Part shown: positions 22,518 through 33,290 of the stretch, one piece after another | Position numbering within the stretch: position 1 is the first letter of the stretch | Layout: each line of letters opens with the position of its first letter | DNA from: Vogesella urethralis | GTDB taxonomy: Bacteria; Pseudomonadota; Gammaproteobacteria; Burkholderiales; Chromobacteriaceae | DNA: 64,000 nucleotides | Direction: 5' to 3' | Assembly (NCBI RefSeq): GCF_007644045.2 | Contig: NZ_VMDW02000135.1 | Span: 83,224 to 147,223, forward strand | Made by a program: the position numbers and the translations under genes | The notes under the pieces: generated by a model | The model's input: the letters and a program-made list of their open reading frames with translations, nothing else | Database searches by the model: none | What the model was told of the DNA's origin: nothing

Positions 22518-23483
22518 TCAGAAGCCGATGTGCACCCCGCCAAACAGGTAATTGTCACGCTGCTTGTTGTTCTTCTTGTCGGACTTGTACTCGACGAACA
22601 GGCTGGTCTGGAAGCGGCTTTCCTTGCCCGACAGATCGTAGTCGGCGCCTAGCAGACTCACCTTGTGCTTGCCGCCACTGGCATAGCCATAGTCCTTGGT
22701 ATTGATATAGCCGGCACGCACGCCCAGGCGCTGCGGCTTGTACTCGGCGTACACGCCCACGCTTTTTTGCGTCGGGCCTTTCACGTTCTTGGAATTGTTG
22801 AACTCGGTCGCCAGCGTCAGGCCGGCAGCCGGCACTACCTTGAATGCCAGCAGCGTGTCCTTCAGCGTACCGCCGGCAGCCACTTTTTGCTGACCAAACG
22901 ACAAGCGGGCGCCAAACAAGCCTTGCTCGTAGGTACCGCTGGCAGCCCAGGCGTCGGTGGCGCGCTGCTGGGTGGTGGTCTTGTCTTCACCCGGCGAGTA
23001 GCTGAACGACAGCGCCAGGCCATTCAGGTTCGGCGCTTCGTATTTGAAGGCACCGCGTGCATTGCCCCCGCCGCTGGCGATGTCGCCGCGGTCCGGGCCC
23101 ACGTCGTAGGCGTACAGGTTGGCTTTGAAGTAGCCGTCACCGTAGGCATTGATGCCACGGCCCAGTTTCACGGTACCAAACTCGCCCTGCAGGCCGACAA
23201 AAGTATCGCCATTGGCAAAGTGGTCGGTGCCTTTATTATTATCCAGTTTGATGTCGGTATTTACTTGCAGCAGCGCTTTCAGGCCATTGCCAATATCAGC
23301 ACTGCCAACCACATTCAATTCGGAACCGCCGTCTTCTACCGCACGGTTACTGATACCGTTTTCTTTTTTGGACGCCATACCGACTTCTACCTTGCCGGTA
23401 AATTTGATATCGCCATCCAGGGCAAAAGCGTGGCCGGCCATCAGGGTGCCAGCGATCAGCAGGGCAATGTGTTTCTGGTTCAT
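22518..23483 (-). CDS. Gram-negative general porin
   Basis: This is a 321-residue outer-membrane beta-barrel porin of the betaproteobacterial OmpC-like family. The signal peptide ends AGHAFA before LDGDIKFTGKVEVG. Internal Gly/aromatic alternating strands are obvious, with a porin signature KLGRGINAYGDGYFK near residue 105. The C-terminal strand ends in phenylalanine (YLFGGVHIGF), as the BAM signal requires. It has its own leader and terminators on both sides, so it is probably a single transcript within the sugar cluster, admitting the sugar to the periplasm. Confidence 0.9.
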   Translation of the reverse strand: MNQKHIALLIAGTLMAGHAFALDGDIKFTGKVEVGMASKKENGISNRAVEDGGSELNVVGSADIGNGLKALLQVNTDIKLDNNKGTDHFANGDTFVGLQGEFGTVKLGRGINAYGDGYFKANLYAYDVGPDRGDIASGGGNARGAFKYEAPNLNGLALSFSYSPGEDKTTTQQRATDAWAASGTYEQGLFGARLSFGQQKVAAGGTLKDTLLAFKVVPAAGLTLATEFNNSKNVKGPTQKSVGVYAEYKPQRLGVRAGYINTKDYGYASGGKHKVSLLGADYDLSGKESRFQTSLFVEYKSDKKNNKQRDNYLFGGVHIGF

Positions 23484-23669
23484 GCTTGTCTCCGTTTGTG
23501 TTTATTTTCCAGCGCGTGCCGGTACAGTTATTTAAAACGGCGGCAAACATGTAGCCAATCAATTACAAAACAAAAGCGGGCATTTTCAGCAAGCAATTGG
23601 TTACCAGCAACAAAACATTATTCACAAATAAAACCCGTCATTAACAATTGAAATAATGCAAAAATAAAT

Positions 23670-23692
23670 AAAGGCACCTGGCGGTGCCTTTA
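23670..23692. terminator. Terminator after the sugar ABC operon
   Basis: AAAGGCACC / GGTGCCTTT stem. On the minus strand it is followed by ATTTATTTTT. It closes the operon that ends with the MalK-type gene. Confidence 0.92.
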
Positions 23693-23712
23693 TTCACCCT
23701 ACCCCCGGGCTG

Positions 23713-24834
23713 CTAGGCCGCAGCCAGGCTGGCGGCCAACCTGGGCAGCGCTTCGTCGGTGGCGTCGAACACGTGCACGCGCTCCGCAGGCAGCGCAAAA
23801 CGCAGGCTATCGCCGATGGCTGCGCTGGCGCCGGCCAGTTTCACCACCAGCGGCGCCGGCGACAGGTCGGTGTCCAGGTAGGCGTAGCTGTGCTCGCCCA
23901 GGTGCTCCAGGTGGGTGATGCGGCCAAGCAGGCTGCCCTCGCCTACCTGCACGTGTTCTGGGCGCACGCCCAGCGTCACCGTACTGCCCGCCAGCTGGCC
24001 GGCGGCGTTCACCGCCGCCAGCAAGGTGGCGGTACCCGCCTGGCACTGCAGGCCGTCGCTGCGCGCCATGCTGACCTCGGCCGGGAAAAAGTTCATCCCC
24101 GGCGAGCCGATAAAACCGGCCACAAAGCGGTTCTTCGGGTGGTGGTACAGCTCCAGCGGGTGGCCCACCTGCGCAATGCTGGGCACGCCCTCCTGCCCGG
24201 CCAGCGGCTTCAGCAGCACGATCTTGTCGGCCAGCGTCATCGCTTCTACCTGGTCGTGCGTCACGTACACCATGCTGGCGCGGCCCAGCTCGCGGTGCAG
24301 GCGGGCGATCTCCACCCGCGTTTTCACGCGCAGCGAAGCGTCCAGGTTGGACAGCGGCTCGTCAAACAGAAACACCTTGGGCTGGCGCACGATGGCGCGG
24401 CCAATCGCCACGCGCTGGCGCTGGCCGCCGGACAGCGCGCCCGGCTTGCGGTCCAGCAAGGCGGTGAGGTGCAGCGACTCGGCGGCGCTGCGCACGCGGC
24501 GCTCGATCTCGGTCTTACCCAGCTTGAGGTGACGCAGGCCAAAGGCCATGTTGTCGTACACCGTCATGTGCGGGTACAGCGCGTAGCTCTGGAACACCAT
24601 CGCCACGTCGCGCTGCGCCGGCGGCACCTCGTTGACACAGCGGCCGTCGATATACAGCTCGCCGCCGCTGGCGTCGTCCAGGCCGGCAATCAACCGCAAC
24701 AGCGTGGATTTGCCGCAGCCGGACGGGCCAATGAACACGCAGAACTCGCCCGGTGCAATGGTGAGGTTGATGTCGGCCAGGATGGGGTTGCCACCAAAGC
24801 GCTTTTGAATGCCCTGCAGTCGGATTTCGCTCAT
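23713..24834 (-). CDS. Sugar ABC transporter ATP-binding protein (MalK/UgpC family)
   Basis: The ATPase of the carbohydrate importer has 373 residues. Walker A GPSGCGKST is at 36-44, signature LSGGQRQ at 134-140, and a Walker B (VFLFDEPLSNLDASLR) follows. The C-terminal third forms the OB/TOBE regulatory domain of MalK-type proteins (GVRPEHVQVG). It follows the glucosidase by two bases and is the last gene before a strong terminator. Its permeases lie upstream. Confidence 0.92.
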   Translation of the reverse strand: MSEIRLQGIQKRFGGNPILADINLTIAPGEFCVFIGPSGCGKSTLLRLIAGLDDASGGELYIDGRCVNEVPPAQRDVAMVFQSYALYPHMTVYDNMAFGLRHLKLGKTEIERRVRSAAESLHLTALLDRKPGALSGGQRQRVAIGRAIVRQPKVFLFDEPLSNLDASLRVKTRVEIARLHRELGRASMVYVTHDQVEAMTLADKIVLLKPLAGQEGVPSIAQVGHPLELYHHPKNRFVAGFIGSPGMNFFPAEVSMARSDGLQCQAGTATLLAAVNAAGQLAGSTVTLGVRPEHVQVGEGSLLGRITHLEHLGEHSYAYLDTDLSPAPLVVKLAGASAAIGDSLRFALPAERVHVFDATDEALPRLAASLAAA

Positions 24835-24836
24835 GA

Positions 24837-26453
24837 TCAGCCCTCCACGGCCAGCTGGATGAAGGCAGCCGACATCGGCGCCAGTTCGATGACTTGTCCG
24901 GCAGCCTGGCTACCGTCGCTATGCAACAGTACGCGGGCGCCTGCCGGCAGCGGCAGGTTGGCCGCGGTACTCCCCAGGTTGAACACGCACTGCAGCTGCT
25001 GGCCATCACCGCTGCGGCCAAAGCGCAGCAGGCTGTCGTCGGCTGCGTCCAGCACAAAGTCGCCACCGTGCAAGGCCGGTTGCTGACGGCGCCAGGCCAG
25101 CAAATGCTGCCAGAACGCCAGCGTGCTGCCAGCCTGTGCGGCTTGCTGTGCCACCGCAGCAGCACGGTGCGCCGGCCACAACGGCAGCCACGGCTGCGTA
25201 CTGCCGAAGCCGCCGTCGGCGCTATCGTCCCACGCCATTGGCGTGCGGCAGCCGTCGCGGCCCTTGAACTCGGGCCACAGCACCTTGGCGTACGGGTCTT
25301 GCAGCTGCTCGTAGCCGATCTCGGCCTCCGGCCAGCCCAGCTCCTCGCCCTGGTAAAGGCACACCGGCCCCGGCAGCGCCAGCAGCAGCATGGCAAACAC
25401 ACGGGCGCGCGCCGCCTCGCTGCCGCCCAGCGCCGCCCAGCGGCTGACCACGCGGATGTTGTCGTGGTTGGACAACGCCCAGCACACGGTGGCGTTGCCA
25501 GCCTCGGCCACGTACTCCTGCAGCACGCGGTGCAGGTAGCGCGGGTGGCATTCTTCGGTCAGCAGCGTGAACACGTAGGCCATGTGCAGCAGATCGCTAC
25601 CGGCGGTGTAGTCGCGCAGCGTCTGGTACTGCAAATCGTCGCCGATCTCGCCCACGGTAATGGCGCCGAATTCGTCGCACAGGCGGCGCAGGCGGCGGAT
25701 GAAGGCCAGGTTTTCCGGCTGCGTCTTGTCGTACAGATGGCGCTGGAAGGCGTACGGGTTGCTGCGCGGCACGCCGCCGGCGTAGCTGCCGGCCGGCTGG
25801 GGCGGGTTGTCGCGCAGTTGCGCGTCGTGGGTGTAGAAGTTGACGGTATCCAGCCGGAAGCCGTCCACGCCCAGCTGCAGCCAGAAGCGCGCCACGTCCA
25901 GCACCGCATCCTGCACCGCCGGCTGGTGGAAGTTGAGGTCCGGCTGGCTGGTGAGGAAGTTGTGCAGGTAGTACTGGCCGCGGCGGGCATCCCACTGCCA
26001 GGCGCTGCCACCAAAAATGCTCAGCCAGTTATTGGGCGGCGTGCCGTCGGCGCGCGGGTCGGCCCACACGTACCAGTCGGCGCGGGCGTTGTCGCGGCTG
26101 GCGCGGCTTTCGGCAAACCACGGGTGCTGGTCGGAGGTGTGGCTGAGCACCAGGTCGATCAGCACTTTCAAGCCCAGCTCATGGGCGCGGCCAACCAGGG
26201 CGCGGAAATCGTCCAGCGTGCCGAACATCGGGTCCACATCGCAGTAATCGGACACGTCGTAACCGAAATCGGCCATCGGCGAGGTAAAAAACGGCGAAAT
26301 CCAGATAGCGTCGGCGCCCAATTGCGCAATATGTGGCAGACGACGGGTAATACCGGGTAAATCGCCAATACCGTCACCATTACTATCTTGATAACTGCGC
26401 GGGTAAATCTGGTAAATCACGGTGTTTTGCCACCAGTGTTGATTCTTTTGCAT
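24837..26453 (-). CDS. GH13 alpha-glucosidase
   Basis: This is a cytoplasmic glycoside hydrolase of the oligo-1,6-glucosidase/alpha-glucosidase group. The 538 residues show the start pattern QNTVIYQIYPRSYQDSNGDG. The GH13 catalytic residues are nucleophile D202 (GFRLDTVNFY), acid/base E269 (VGEIGDD) and the transition-state Asp of LSNHD at about 331. No signal peptide is present, so it acts on imported sugar. Lying between permease and ATPase genes (AglA-like order) it probably splits sucrose or another alpha-glucoside. Confidence 0.9.
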   Translation of the reverse strand: MQKNQHWWQNTVIYQIYPRSYQDSNGDGIGDLPGITRRLPHIAQLGADAIWISPFFTSPMADFGYDVSDYCDVDPMFGTLDDFRALVGRAHELGLKVLIDLVLSHTSDQHPWFAESRASRDNARADWYVWADPRADGTPPNNWLSIFGGSAWQWDARRGQYYLHNFLTSQPDLNFHQPAVQDAVLDVARFWLQLGVDGFRLDTVNFYTHDAQLRDNPPQPAGSYAGGVPRSNPYAFQRHLYDKTQPENLAFIRRLRRLCDEFGAITVGEIGDDLQYQTLRDYTAGSDLLHMAYVFTLLTEECHPRYLHRVLQEYVAEAGNATVCWALSNHDNIRVVSRWAALGGSEAARARVFAMLLLALPGPVCLYQGEELGWPEAEIGYEQLQDPYAKVLWPEFKGRDGCRTPMAWDDSADGGFGSTQPWLPLWPAHRAAAVAQQAAQAGSTLAFWQHLLAWRRQQPALHGGDFVLDAADDSLLRFGRSGDGQQLQCVFNLGSTAANLPLPAGARVLLHSDGSQAAGQVIELAPMSAAFIQLAVEG

Positions 26454-26619
26454 GCTTTTATTCCTTAGCCACGAAAATCACGAGGAGCACGAAATAACAC
26501 CCGCTGTGCCATGAGGCTTTGCATCATGTTATGTCTATCCGGTGGCGGACTATTTCGCGCCGGCGATCAGGCAATATTATTTCCCTGGAAATACACAGGC
26601 GTTGTATGGCGAAATCACA

Positions 26620-27456
26620 TCAGCCTTTTACCGCACCGGCAGTCAGGCCCGACACGATCTGGCGCTGGAATATCAGCACCAGCACAATCAGCGGCACGGT
26701 AACAATCACCGAGGCGGCCATGATGTTGCCCCACGGCAGTTCGTAGCTGCTGGCACCGCTGATCAGCGCAATGGCCACCGGCACCGTGCGCTGCTCGCCG
26801 GACAGCGTGAAGGTGAGCGCAAACAGAAACTCGTTCCACGCCGCGATGAAGGCCAGCAGCGAGGTAGCCGCCACCGCCGGCCACAGCAGCGGCAGGAAGA
26901 TGCGGAAGATCACCGTCAGCACGCCGGCGCCGTCCATCAGCGCTGCTTCTTCCAGCTCGCGCGGCAGCTCGCGCATGAAGGTCACCAGCACCCACACCGT
27001 AAACGGCAACGTGAAGATCAGGTCGGACAGCACCAGTGCCCACAGGCTGTCGTACAGGCCCAGCCACGAGATCAGCTCGAACAGGCCGGACAGGATGGCC
27101 ACCTGCGGAAACATCGACACGCCCAGGATGGTCATCATCAGCACGCCGCGGCCACGGAACTGCACCCGCCCCAGCGCGTAGGCCGCCAGCAGCGACACGG
27201 TGAGCGATAGCAGCACCACGCCGCCCGCTACCAGCACCGAGTTCAGCAGGTTCTGGCCGAACGGCTGCTCGGCGAACACCGCCACGTAGTTGGCCGCACT
27301 CCACACTTTGGGCCAGAAATCGCTGGAGAACAGCGCACTGCCCTGCTTGAACGAGCTGGCCACAGCGTAGGCAAACGGGTACAGCGAAAACGCCAGCACC
27401 AGCGGCAGCAACAGGTAATAGGCCAGGTCGGTGGCCTGCAAACGTTTGGGCAGCAT
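26620..27456 (-). CDS. Sugar ABC transporter permease (MalG-like)
   Basis: The 278-residue inner-membrane permease has about six hydrophobic segments. The EAA loop (RELPRELEEAALMDGAGVL) sits near residue 170. It begins one base after the malF-like stop and completes the heterodimeric channel. A 166-base gap with no recognisable gene follows before the glucosidase. Confidence 0.92.
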   Translation of the reverse strand: MLPKRLQATDLAYYLLLPLVLAFSLYPFAYAVASSFKQGSALFSSDFWPKVWSAANYVAVFAEQPFGQNLLNSVLVAGGVVLLSLTVSLLAAYALGRVQFRGRGVLMMTILGVSMFPQVAILSGLFELISWLGLYDSLWALVLSDLIFTLPFTVWVLVTFMRELPRELEEAALMDGAGVLTVIFRIFLPLLWPAVAATSLLAFIAAWNEFLFALTFTLSGEQRTVPVAIALISGASSYELPWGNIMAASVIVTVPLIVLVLIFQRQIVSGLTAGAVKG

Positions 27457-27457
27457 C

Positions 27458-28396
<939 letters not shown>

Positions 28397-28430
28397 AGGG
28401 TTCTCCGCGAGGCAGGCACCGGCTACGGCC

Positions 28431-28442
28431 AAGGTTGGCCGC
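28431..28442 (+). repeat. Copy of the recurrent 12-mer AAGGTTGGCCGC
   Basis: Exact copy in the 79-base gap between the binding protein and the first permease. Preceding CGGCC lets it fold as CGGCCAA / TTGGCCG. It may act as a processing hairpin after the highly expressed binding-protein gene. Confidence 0.85.
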
Positions 28443-28475
28443 AACCGGGCTGCCCCGGTCAGGACAGGCAGGGGC

Positions 28476-29750
28476 TTACTTGGCGGCGCTGAAACCTTGC
28501 GGTGCCAGGCGCTTCAGCTGGGCGTCCAGCTGCGCCAGCGAGGTCTTGGCGTCGGTCTTGCCGGACAACACGTCGTGGGTGGCATTCCAGAACTGGTTGC
28601 TCACCTGGTTGTAACGGGCAGCCGATACCGAGGACGGGCGGCCCACGGCGCTGGTGAAAGTGTTGTACAGCTCGCCAAAGAACGGGTTGGCCTTCAGCAC
28701 GTCCGGGTCGCGGTACAGCGCGGCGATGGTGGGGTTGTAGGAACCGTTGATGGCACGCATTTTCTGCACGCTGCTGCTGGTGAGGTAGGTCACCAGTTCG
28801 GCGGCCAGCTTCTGGTTCTTGGAGTACTTGGACACTGCCAGCTGCCAGCCGCCCAGTGTGGCAGCGTTGCGGCCATCGGCGCCGCCCTTGGGCAGGGCCA
28901 CCACGCCGACCTTGCCGTTCACTGCGCTATCCGGCTTTTGTGCCAGCGCCCAGGCGTACGGCCAGTTGCGCATGAACACCGCGTTACCGGCCTGGAACAC
29001 GCCGCGCGCTTCTTCTTCGCCGTAGTTCAGTACTGCCTTCGGCGTGATGGTGCCCACCCAGCCGGCGGCGGTGGTCAGCGCCTTCACCGCTTGCGGGTTA
29101 TTGATGGTGGGTTTGCCGCTGGCGGCGTCGATGATGGTGCCGCCCTTGTAGCTCACCACCCACTCCAGCGCGTCGCAAGTCAGGCCTTCGTAGGCACGGC
29201 CCTGCCACACAAAGCCCCACATCTTGTCGTTGCCGGCTGCGCGCTCGGCGTCCTGGATCTTTTTGGCGCTGGCGGTCAGCTCTTCCCAGGTCTTGGGTAC
29301 CGGCTGTTTGTATTTCTCCAGCAAGTCTTTGCGGTAGTACAGCACGCCGGCGTCGGTAAACCACGGCATGGCCAGCAGTCGGCCGCCAATGGTGTTGTTG
29401 CTGACGATGCCGGCGAAGTGCTGCTTCTCGGCACCGTTGGTGTACGGTTTCAGGTCCAGCAGATGGTTGGCCAGGATGCCGGGCCACACCACGTCGATCT
29501 GGAACACGTCGATCTTGTCGGAGCCGCTACCGAGGATCTGCTGGTACAGCGCCAAGCGCTCGTTGGAATCGTTGGGGGTGGACACCACTTGCACGTCGTT
29601 GCCGGTTTTCTTGCTCCACTCCGCCACCGACTGCTTGCACAGTTCCAGCTCCTGGCCCACGGCACCGCAGGAAATCTTCAGCGGGGCGGCCTGGGCACCG
29701 GCGGCCAGGGTCATCATCACGGCAGCACTGATCAGGCTGTATTTCATCAT
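28476..29750 (-). CDS. Sugar ABC transporter substrate-binding protein (MalE-like)
   Basis: This is a periplasmic binding protein of solute-binding family 1. A 21-residue signal peptide (MKYSLISAAVMMTLAAGAQA) follows a GAGGAG ribosome site. The mature chain of about 400 residues shows family traits: IDVFQIDVVWPG near residue 80, AGNAVFMRNWPYAWA near 270, and a C-terminal region rich in small helices. It heads the ABC operon and should define sugar specificity, which the sequence alone does not reveal. Confidence 0.92.
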   Translation of the reverse strand: MMKYSLISAAVMMTLAAGAQAAPLKISCGAVGQELELCKQSVAEWSKKTGNDVQVVSTPNDSNERLALYQQILGSGSDKIDVFQIDVVWPGILANHLLDLKPYTNGAEKQHFAGIVSNNTIGGRLLAMPWFTDAGVLYYRKDLLEKYKQPVPKTWEELTASAKKIQDAERAAGNDKMWGFVWQGRAYEGLTCDALEWVVSYKGGTIIDAASGKPTINNPQAVKALTTAAGWVGTITPKAVLNYGEEEARGVFQAGNAVFMRNWPYAWALAQKPDSAVNGKVGVVALPKGGADGRNAATLGGWQLAVSKYSKNQKLAAELVTYLTSSSVQKMRAINGSYNPTIAALYRDPDVLKANPFFGELYNTFTSAVGRPSSVSAARYNQVSNQFWNATHDVLSGKTDAKTSLAQLDAQLKRLAPQGFSAAK

Positions 29751-29767
29751 GCGTCTCCTCGTTGTGT

Positions 29768-29795
29768 TGTTGGCCGCACGCCAGCGGCCAAACAG
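29768..29795. repeat. Inverted GTTGGCCGC words in the leader of the sugar operon
   Basis: TTGGCCGC and GCGGCCAA face each other across six bases in the 139-base gap upstream of the binding-protein gene. A GTAAACG...AAACGTT stretch just beyond (29823-29840) resembles LacI-type half-sites. Either could be regulatory. Confidence 0.5.
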
Positions 29796-29889
29796 GCCGG
29801 CTGCGTGCCGTCGCCCTGCCATGTAAACGCGGAAACGTTAATGCGCAATTTCATCGCCATGCCGATGCCATTAACAATTGCAACATCGC

Positions 29890-32475
29890 TCATGGTGCCA
29901 GCGGTGCCCAGGCCAACAGGCGGGCCAGATCGTCACGGCGATAAGGCTTGGCCAGAAACGCCACCCCGGCCGGCCAGTCGCTGCGGCGGGCGTGGTGCTC
30001 GGGCGGCAGGCCGGAGGTGAGTACCACCGGAAGCGCGGGGTAAGCCGCCTGCAGCGTACGGTACAAGCGCACGCCGTCGCCGCCCTCGCCCAGCATGATG
30101 TCGGACAGCACCAGGTCGGCCTCGCCGCCGGCCGCCAGCCAGCCCAGCAGCGCCGCCTCGCTGGCAAACACGCTGACGCGGGCACCCAGTGCGGCCAACT
30201 GTTGCTGCGCGGTATCGCGCACGTCGGCGTCGTCTTCCACCAGCAATACGTGGCGGGCGGGCAGTACCGCTGGCAGCGCACTGGCGCAGGCTTGCGGGCT
30301 GCACTGGCCGGCGCTGGCCGGCAGCTCGATGCACACGGTGGTACCCTCGCCCTGCCGGCTGTGGATAGCCAGCTCGCCGCCACTCTGCTTCACGAAACCG
30401 TACACGATGGACAAGCCCAGCCCGCTGCCCTTGCCCTGCGCCTTGGTGGTAAAGAACGGCTCCAGCACGTGTGGCAGTACCTCGGGCGGAATGCCCGGCC
30501 CGTCGTCCTGCACATTGATGGCCACCCAGTCGCGGCCGTCACGCTGGATGCGGCCCACCCGCAGTTGCAGGCTGCCCTGCTCGCCCATCGCCTGCGCCGC
30601 ATTCAGCGCCAGGTTGAGGATGGCGTTTTCCAGTTGGCCGCGGTCTACCTGTACCACCAGGCCTTCCGGCGCGTCCACGCTGACGCGAATGCCGTCGCTG
30701 ACGCTGTATTCCACCAGATCCAGCATCTCGAACAGCATGTCGCCTACGTCCACCCGCTCGGTACACAAGGGCTGGCGGCGGGCAAAGGCCAGCAGCCGCC
30801 GCGTCAGCGCCGCCGCCTTGTTGGCCGCCGCCTGGGCGCGCTCCAGCCGCTGCCGCGCCTCGGCCGGCAGGTCGGCGCGCTGCTCCAGCAGCTCCAGGTT
30901 GCCCAGGATGGCGATCAGGATATTGTTGAAGTCGTGCGCCACACCGCCGGTAAGCTGGCCCAGCACTTCCATTTTCTGCATCTGCTGCAGCTGCGCCTCG
31001 GCGGCGCGGCGCGCCGAGACATCGCGGCATACCGCCACCCAGCCGCCTTCCGGCATGGCGTGGCTCATGAACTCCAGCACCCGGCCGCCGGGCAGGTGCA
31101 GCTCGGCGTGGCTGGCGATGCGGTGGCTGTCGTCCGGCCGCGCCACGGTGTCGCCAGCCACCGCTTCCCAGCGGGTGCCGGCCGGCATGGCGGCGCGCAG
31201 CGCGGTGTACGGCATGCCGCTGTGCAGGCAATCGGGCGCCATGCCCAGCTGCGCCGGGAACTGCGGGTTCCACACCATCAGTTTGCCGTCTTCGTCGTAT
31301 ACCGACAGGCCGTCGTGCATGCTGCGAAATACCGTCTGCAGCAGGCGGCGCTGCGCTTCGATGCCGTGCGACAGGCGCTGCTTTTCCAGCAGATTGTCGC
31401 GGAATACCTGGAACGCGCGCGCCAGGTCGCCGATTTCGTCGGCCTGCTCGGTGGCCGGCGTCAGCTGTTCGGTATCGCCACCGGCAAGCCGGCTCATCAC
31501 GCTGGAGATGGCCTGCATGCGCTGCGCCACGCGGCGCACATAGGCAGCGGCCAGCATGGCCACCGCCACGCCGATGGCGGCCAACAGCAAGGCGCTGCTG
31601 CTGCCGGAACGGATTTCGGTAGCCATCTGGCCGCTGCGGTCGTCCGCCTGCTGACGGATGGCCTGCACGTAGCTGGCGGTGCGGCGGCTAAGGTGCTCGG
31701 CGTTGCTGCGGTACAGCTGCAGCAACACGGCAATGCGCTCGCCACTTTCGGTGAGCTCGCGCTGCTGCTCGAACAGGTTTTGCGGCGCCTGTACCATCAC
31801 CTCCAGCTCTACCACCAGCCAGTCCGGCAATTGGGCGCTTTCGCCACGGCGCGCCATCGCCAGCATCAGTGCTTCGGCGCTGGCTTCCAGCTCGCCCAGC
31901 CGGGCACGGTCGCGCGACAGCGGCACCGCCAGCAGCGTTTGCCACAGCGGAATCAGCGTGGGGGCGCGCCGTGCCTGGGCGGCGTGCTGCGCGGCCAACC
32001 TGCCGCCCAGCTCGTCCAGCCGCGCCAGATAGGTGTTCAGGATTTGCTGGCTGCGGCGGCGCTGCGCCGACAGCAGCAGCAACTGCGACAGGTCGCGCTC
32101 GGCGCCTTCCAGCATGCTGCTGACCGCCAGCTGGCGGTCGGCCTCCGGCGGCAGGTTTTGCGACAGCTGGCGGATTTCGCGTGTCAGCGCCTGCAGCCGG
32201 TTGATGTCACGCGACAGCGTTTCCGGCGCATAGCTGTCGGCCAGCGACGGCGCAATGGCGGCAATTTGCGATACTTTTTCGGCCAGCTCCAGCACGCGGG
32301 CCAGCTCCGGCATCACTTCCTCGCGAAAGCCGGTCAGCGTGTCCAGCGTGTTGCGCATGGCGCTGACGCTGACCACGATCACCACCAGCATCAGCACGAA
32401 CAGCAGCACGAAAGCGGCCTGCAGCCGGGCACGGATGGGTTGGGTACGCAGCTGCTGCAACAGGGTGGGGATCAT
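29890..32475 (-). CDS. Hybrid sensor histidine kinase (TorS-like architecture)
   Basis: The 861-residue membrane kinase has a first transmembrane segment at about 18-40 and a long helical periplasmic sensor to about 290. A second transmembrane segment (ALLLAAIGVAVAMLAAAY) and HAMP follow. Next come a PAS-like region (SMHDGLSVYDEDGKLMVWN), a HisKA box (VAHDFNNIL), an HATPase (NLALNAAQAM, DDGPGIPPE, GSGLGLSIV) and a C-terminal receiver (LLVEDDADV, LVLSDIMLGE). No Hpt domain is visible. Its ATGA start overlaps the regulator's stop. Being upstream of the sugar operon, it may sense the sugar or its binding protein. Confidence 0.9.
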   Translation of the reverse strand: MIPTLLQQLRTQPIRARLQAAFVLLFVLMLVVIVVSVSAMRNTLDTLTGFREEVMPELARVLELAEKVSQIAAIAPSLADSYAPETLSRDINRLQALTREIRQLSQNLPPEADRQLAVSSMLEGAERDLSQLLLLSAQRRRSQQILNTYLARLDELGGRLAAQHAAQARRAPTLIPLWQTLLAVPLSRDRARLGELEASAEALMLAMARRGESAQLPDWLVVELEVMVQAPQNLFEQQRELTESGERIAVLLQLYRSNAEHLSRRTASYVQAIRQQADDRSGQMATEIRSGSSSALLLAAIGVAVAMLAAAYVRRVAQRMQAISSVMSRLAGGDTEQLTPATEQADEIGDLARAFQVFRDNLLEKQRLSHGIEAQRRLLQTVFRSMHDGLSVYDEDGKLMVWNPQFPAQLGMAPDCLHSGMPYTALRAAMPAGTRWEAVAGDTVARPDDSHRIASHAELHLPGGRVLEFMSHAMPEGGWVAVCRDVSARRAAEAQLQQMQKMEVLGQLTGGVAHDFNNILIAILGNLELLEQRADLPAEARQRLERAQAAANKAAALTRRLLAFARRQPLCTERVDVGDMLFEMLDLVEYSVSDGIRVSVDAPEGLVVQVDRGQLENAILNLALNAAQAMGEQGSLQLRVGRIQRDGRDWVAINVQDDGPGIPPEVLPHVLEPFFTTKAQGKGSGLGLSIVYGFVKQSGGELAIHSRQGEGTTVCIELPASAGQCSPQACASALPAVLPARHVLLVEDDADVRDTAQQQLAALGARVSVFASEAALLGWLAAGGEADLVLSDIMLGEGGDGVRLYRTLQAAYPALPVVLTSGLPPEHHARRSDWPAGVAFLAKPYRRDDLARLLAWAPLAP

Positions 32476-33212
32476 GCCGGCTGGGTCTTGCTGACGCTGG
32501 CGCGAAACACGTAGCCGGCGCCGCGCTCGGTGCAGATCAGCGCCGGCAGGCGCGGGTTGGGTTCGATCTTGCGGCGCAGGCGCAGGATCAGTACGTCGAT
32601 GGTGCGGTCGAACACTTCGGTATCCAGGCCGCGGGTTTGCTCCAGCAGCTGCTCGCGGCTCCAGACGCGGCCCGGGTGGCGTACTAGCGCGGCCAACAGT
32701 GCATATTCGCCCTGGGTGAGCGCGCACGGCTCGCCGCCCTTGCTATGGCGCAGCTCGCGCGCGGTGGTGTCCAGAATCCAGTCGTGAAAGCAGTAGCATT
32801 CGTGCGCTTCGCCCGGCTTGCGCAGCATGGGCAGCGACAGCTCGGTGGCACGGCGCAGCGCGGCGCGCACGCGGGCCAGGAATTCGCGGCCGGAAAACGG
32901 TTTGGTCAGGTAATCGTCGGCAGCCAGCTCCAGCCCCAGCACGCGGTCGGTTTCGTCGCCCTTGCCGCTCATCATGATGATGGGCACCGCCGACTGCGCA
33001 CGCAGCGTACGCGCCAGCTGCAGGCCGTCTTCGCCCTTCAGCCGCAGGTCCAGCACCACCAGTGCAAAACTGTGCTGTTGCAGCGCTGCCTGCATGTCGC
33101 GGCCGTTGGCCGCCCCCACTACCGCGTAGCCGCAATCCTGCAGCAGCTCGGCCAGCCAGTCGCGGATATCGGCCTCGTCGTCCACGATCAACACGGCATG
33201 CCTGTCGTCCAT
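32472..33212 (-). CDS. OmpR-family response regulator
   Basis: The 246-residue protein has a receiver domain (D11/D12, phospho-acceptor D55, S82, K104) and a C-terminal winged helix (LTQGEYALLAALVRHPGRVW, then VDVLI-type recognition region). The ATG at 33210-33212 is preceded by GGGAG. An upstream ATG at 33236 lacks a ribosome site. It overlaps the hybrid kinase by four bases, forming a two-component pair that most likely controls the adjacent sugar genes, an inference from proximity. Confidence 0.9.
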   Translation of the reverse strand: MDDRHAVLIVDDEADIRDWLAELLQDCGYAVVGAANGRDMQAALQQHSFALVVLDLRLKGEDGLQLARTLRAQSAVPIIMMSGKGDETDRVLGLELAADDYLTKPFSGREFLARVRAALRRATELSLPMLRKPGEAHECYCFHDWILDTTARELRHSKGGEPCALTQGEYALLAALVRHPGRVWSREQLLEQTRGLDTEVFDRTIDVLILRLRRKIEPNPRLPALICTERGAGYVFRASVSKTQPA

Positions 33213-33290
33213 TGTTGTCTCCCTGTTTTTTGCCATCAGGTTTAACAGAAAGCGGCGTGCCGTGTGTTTCAATTATTTCAAATCGAAGGC

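Noticed and set aside
29878..32514. 878-codon plus-strand frame opposite the hybrid kinase
   Set aside because: Shadow of a kinase with all catalytic boxes. No recognisable domain in the antisense translation.
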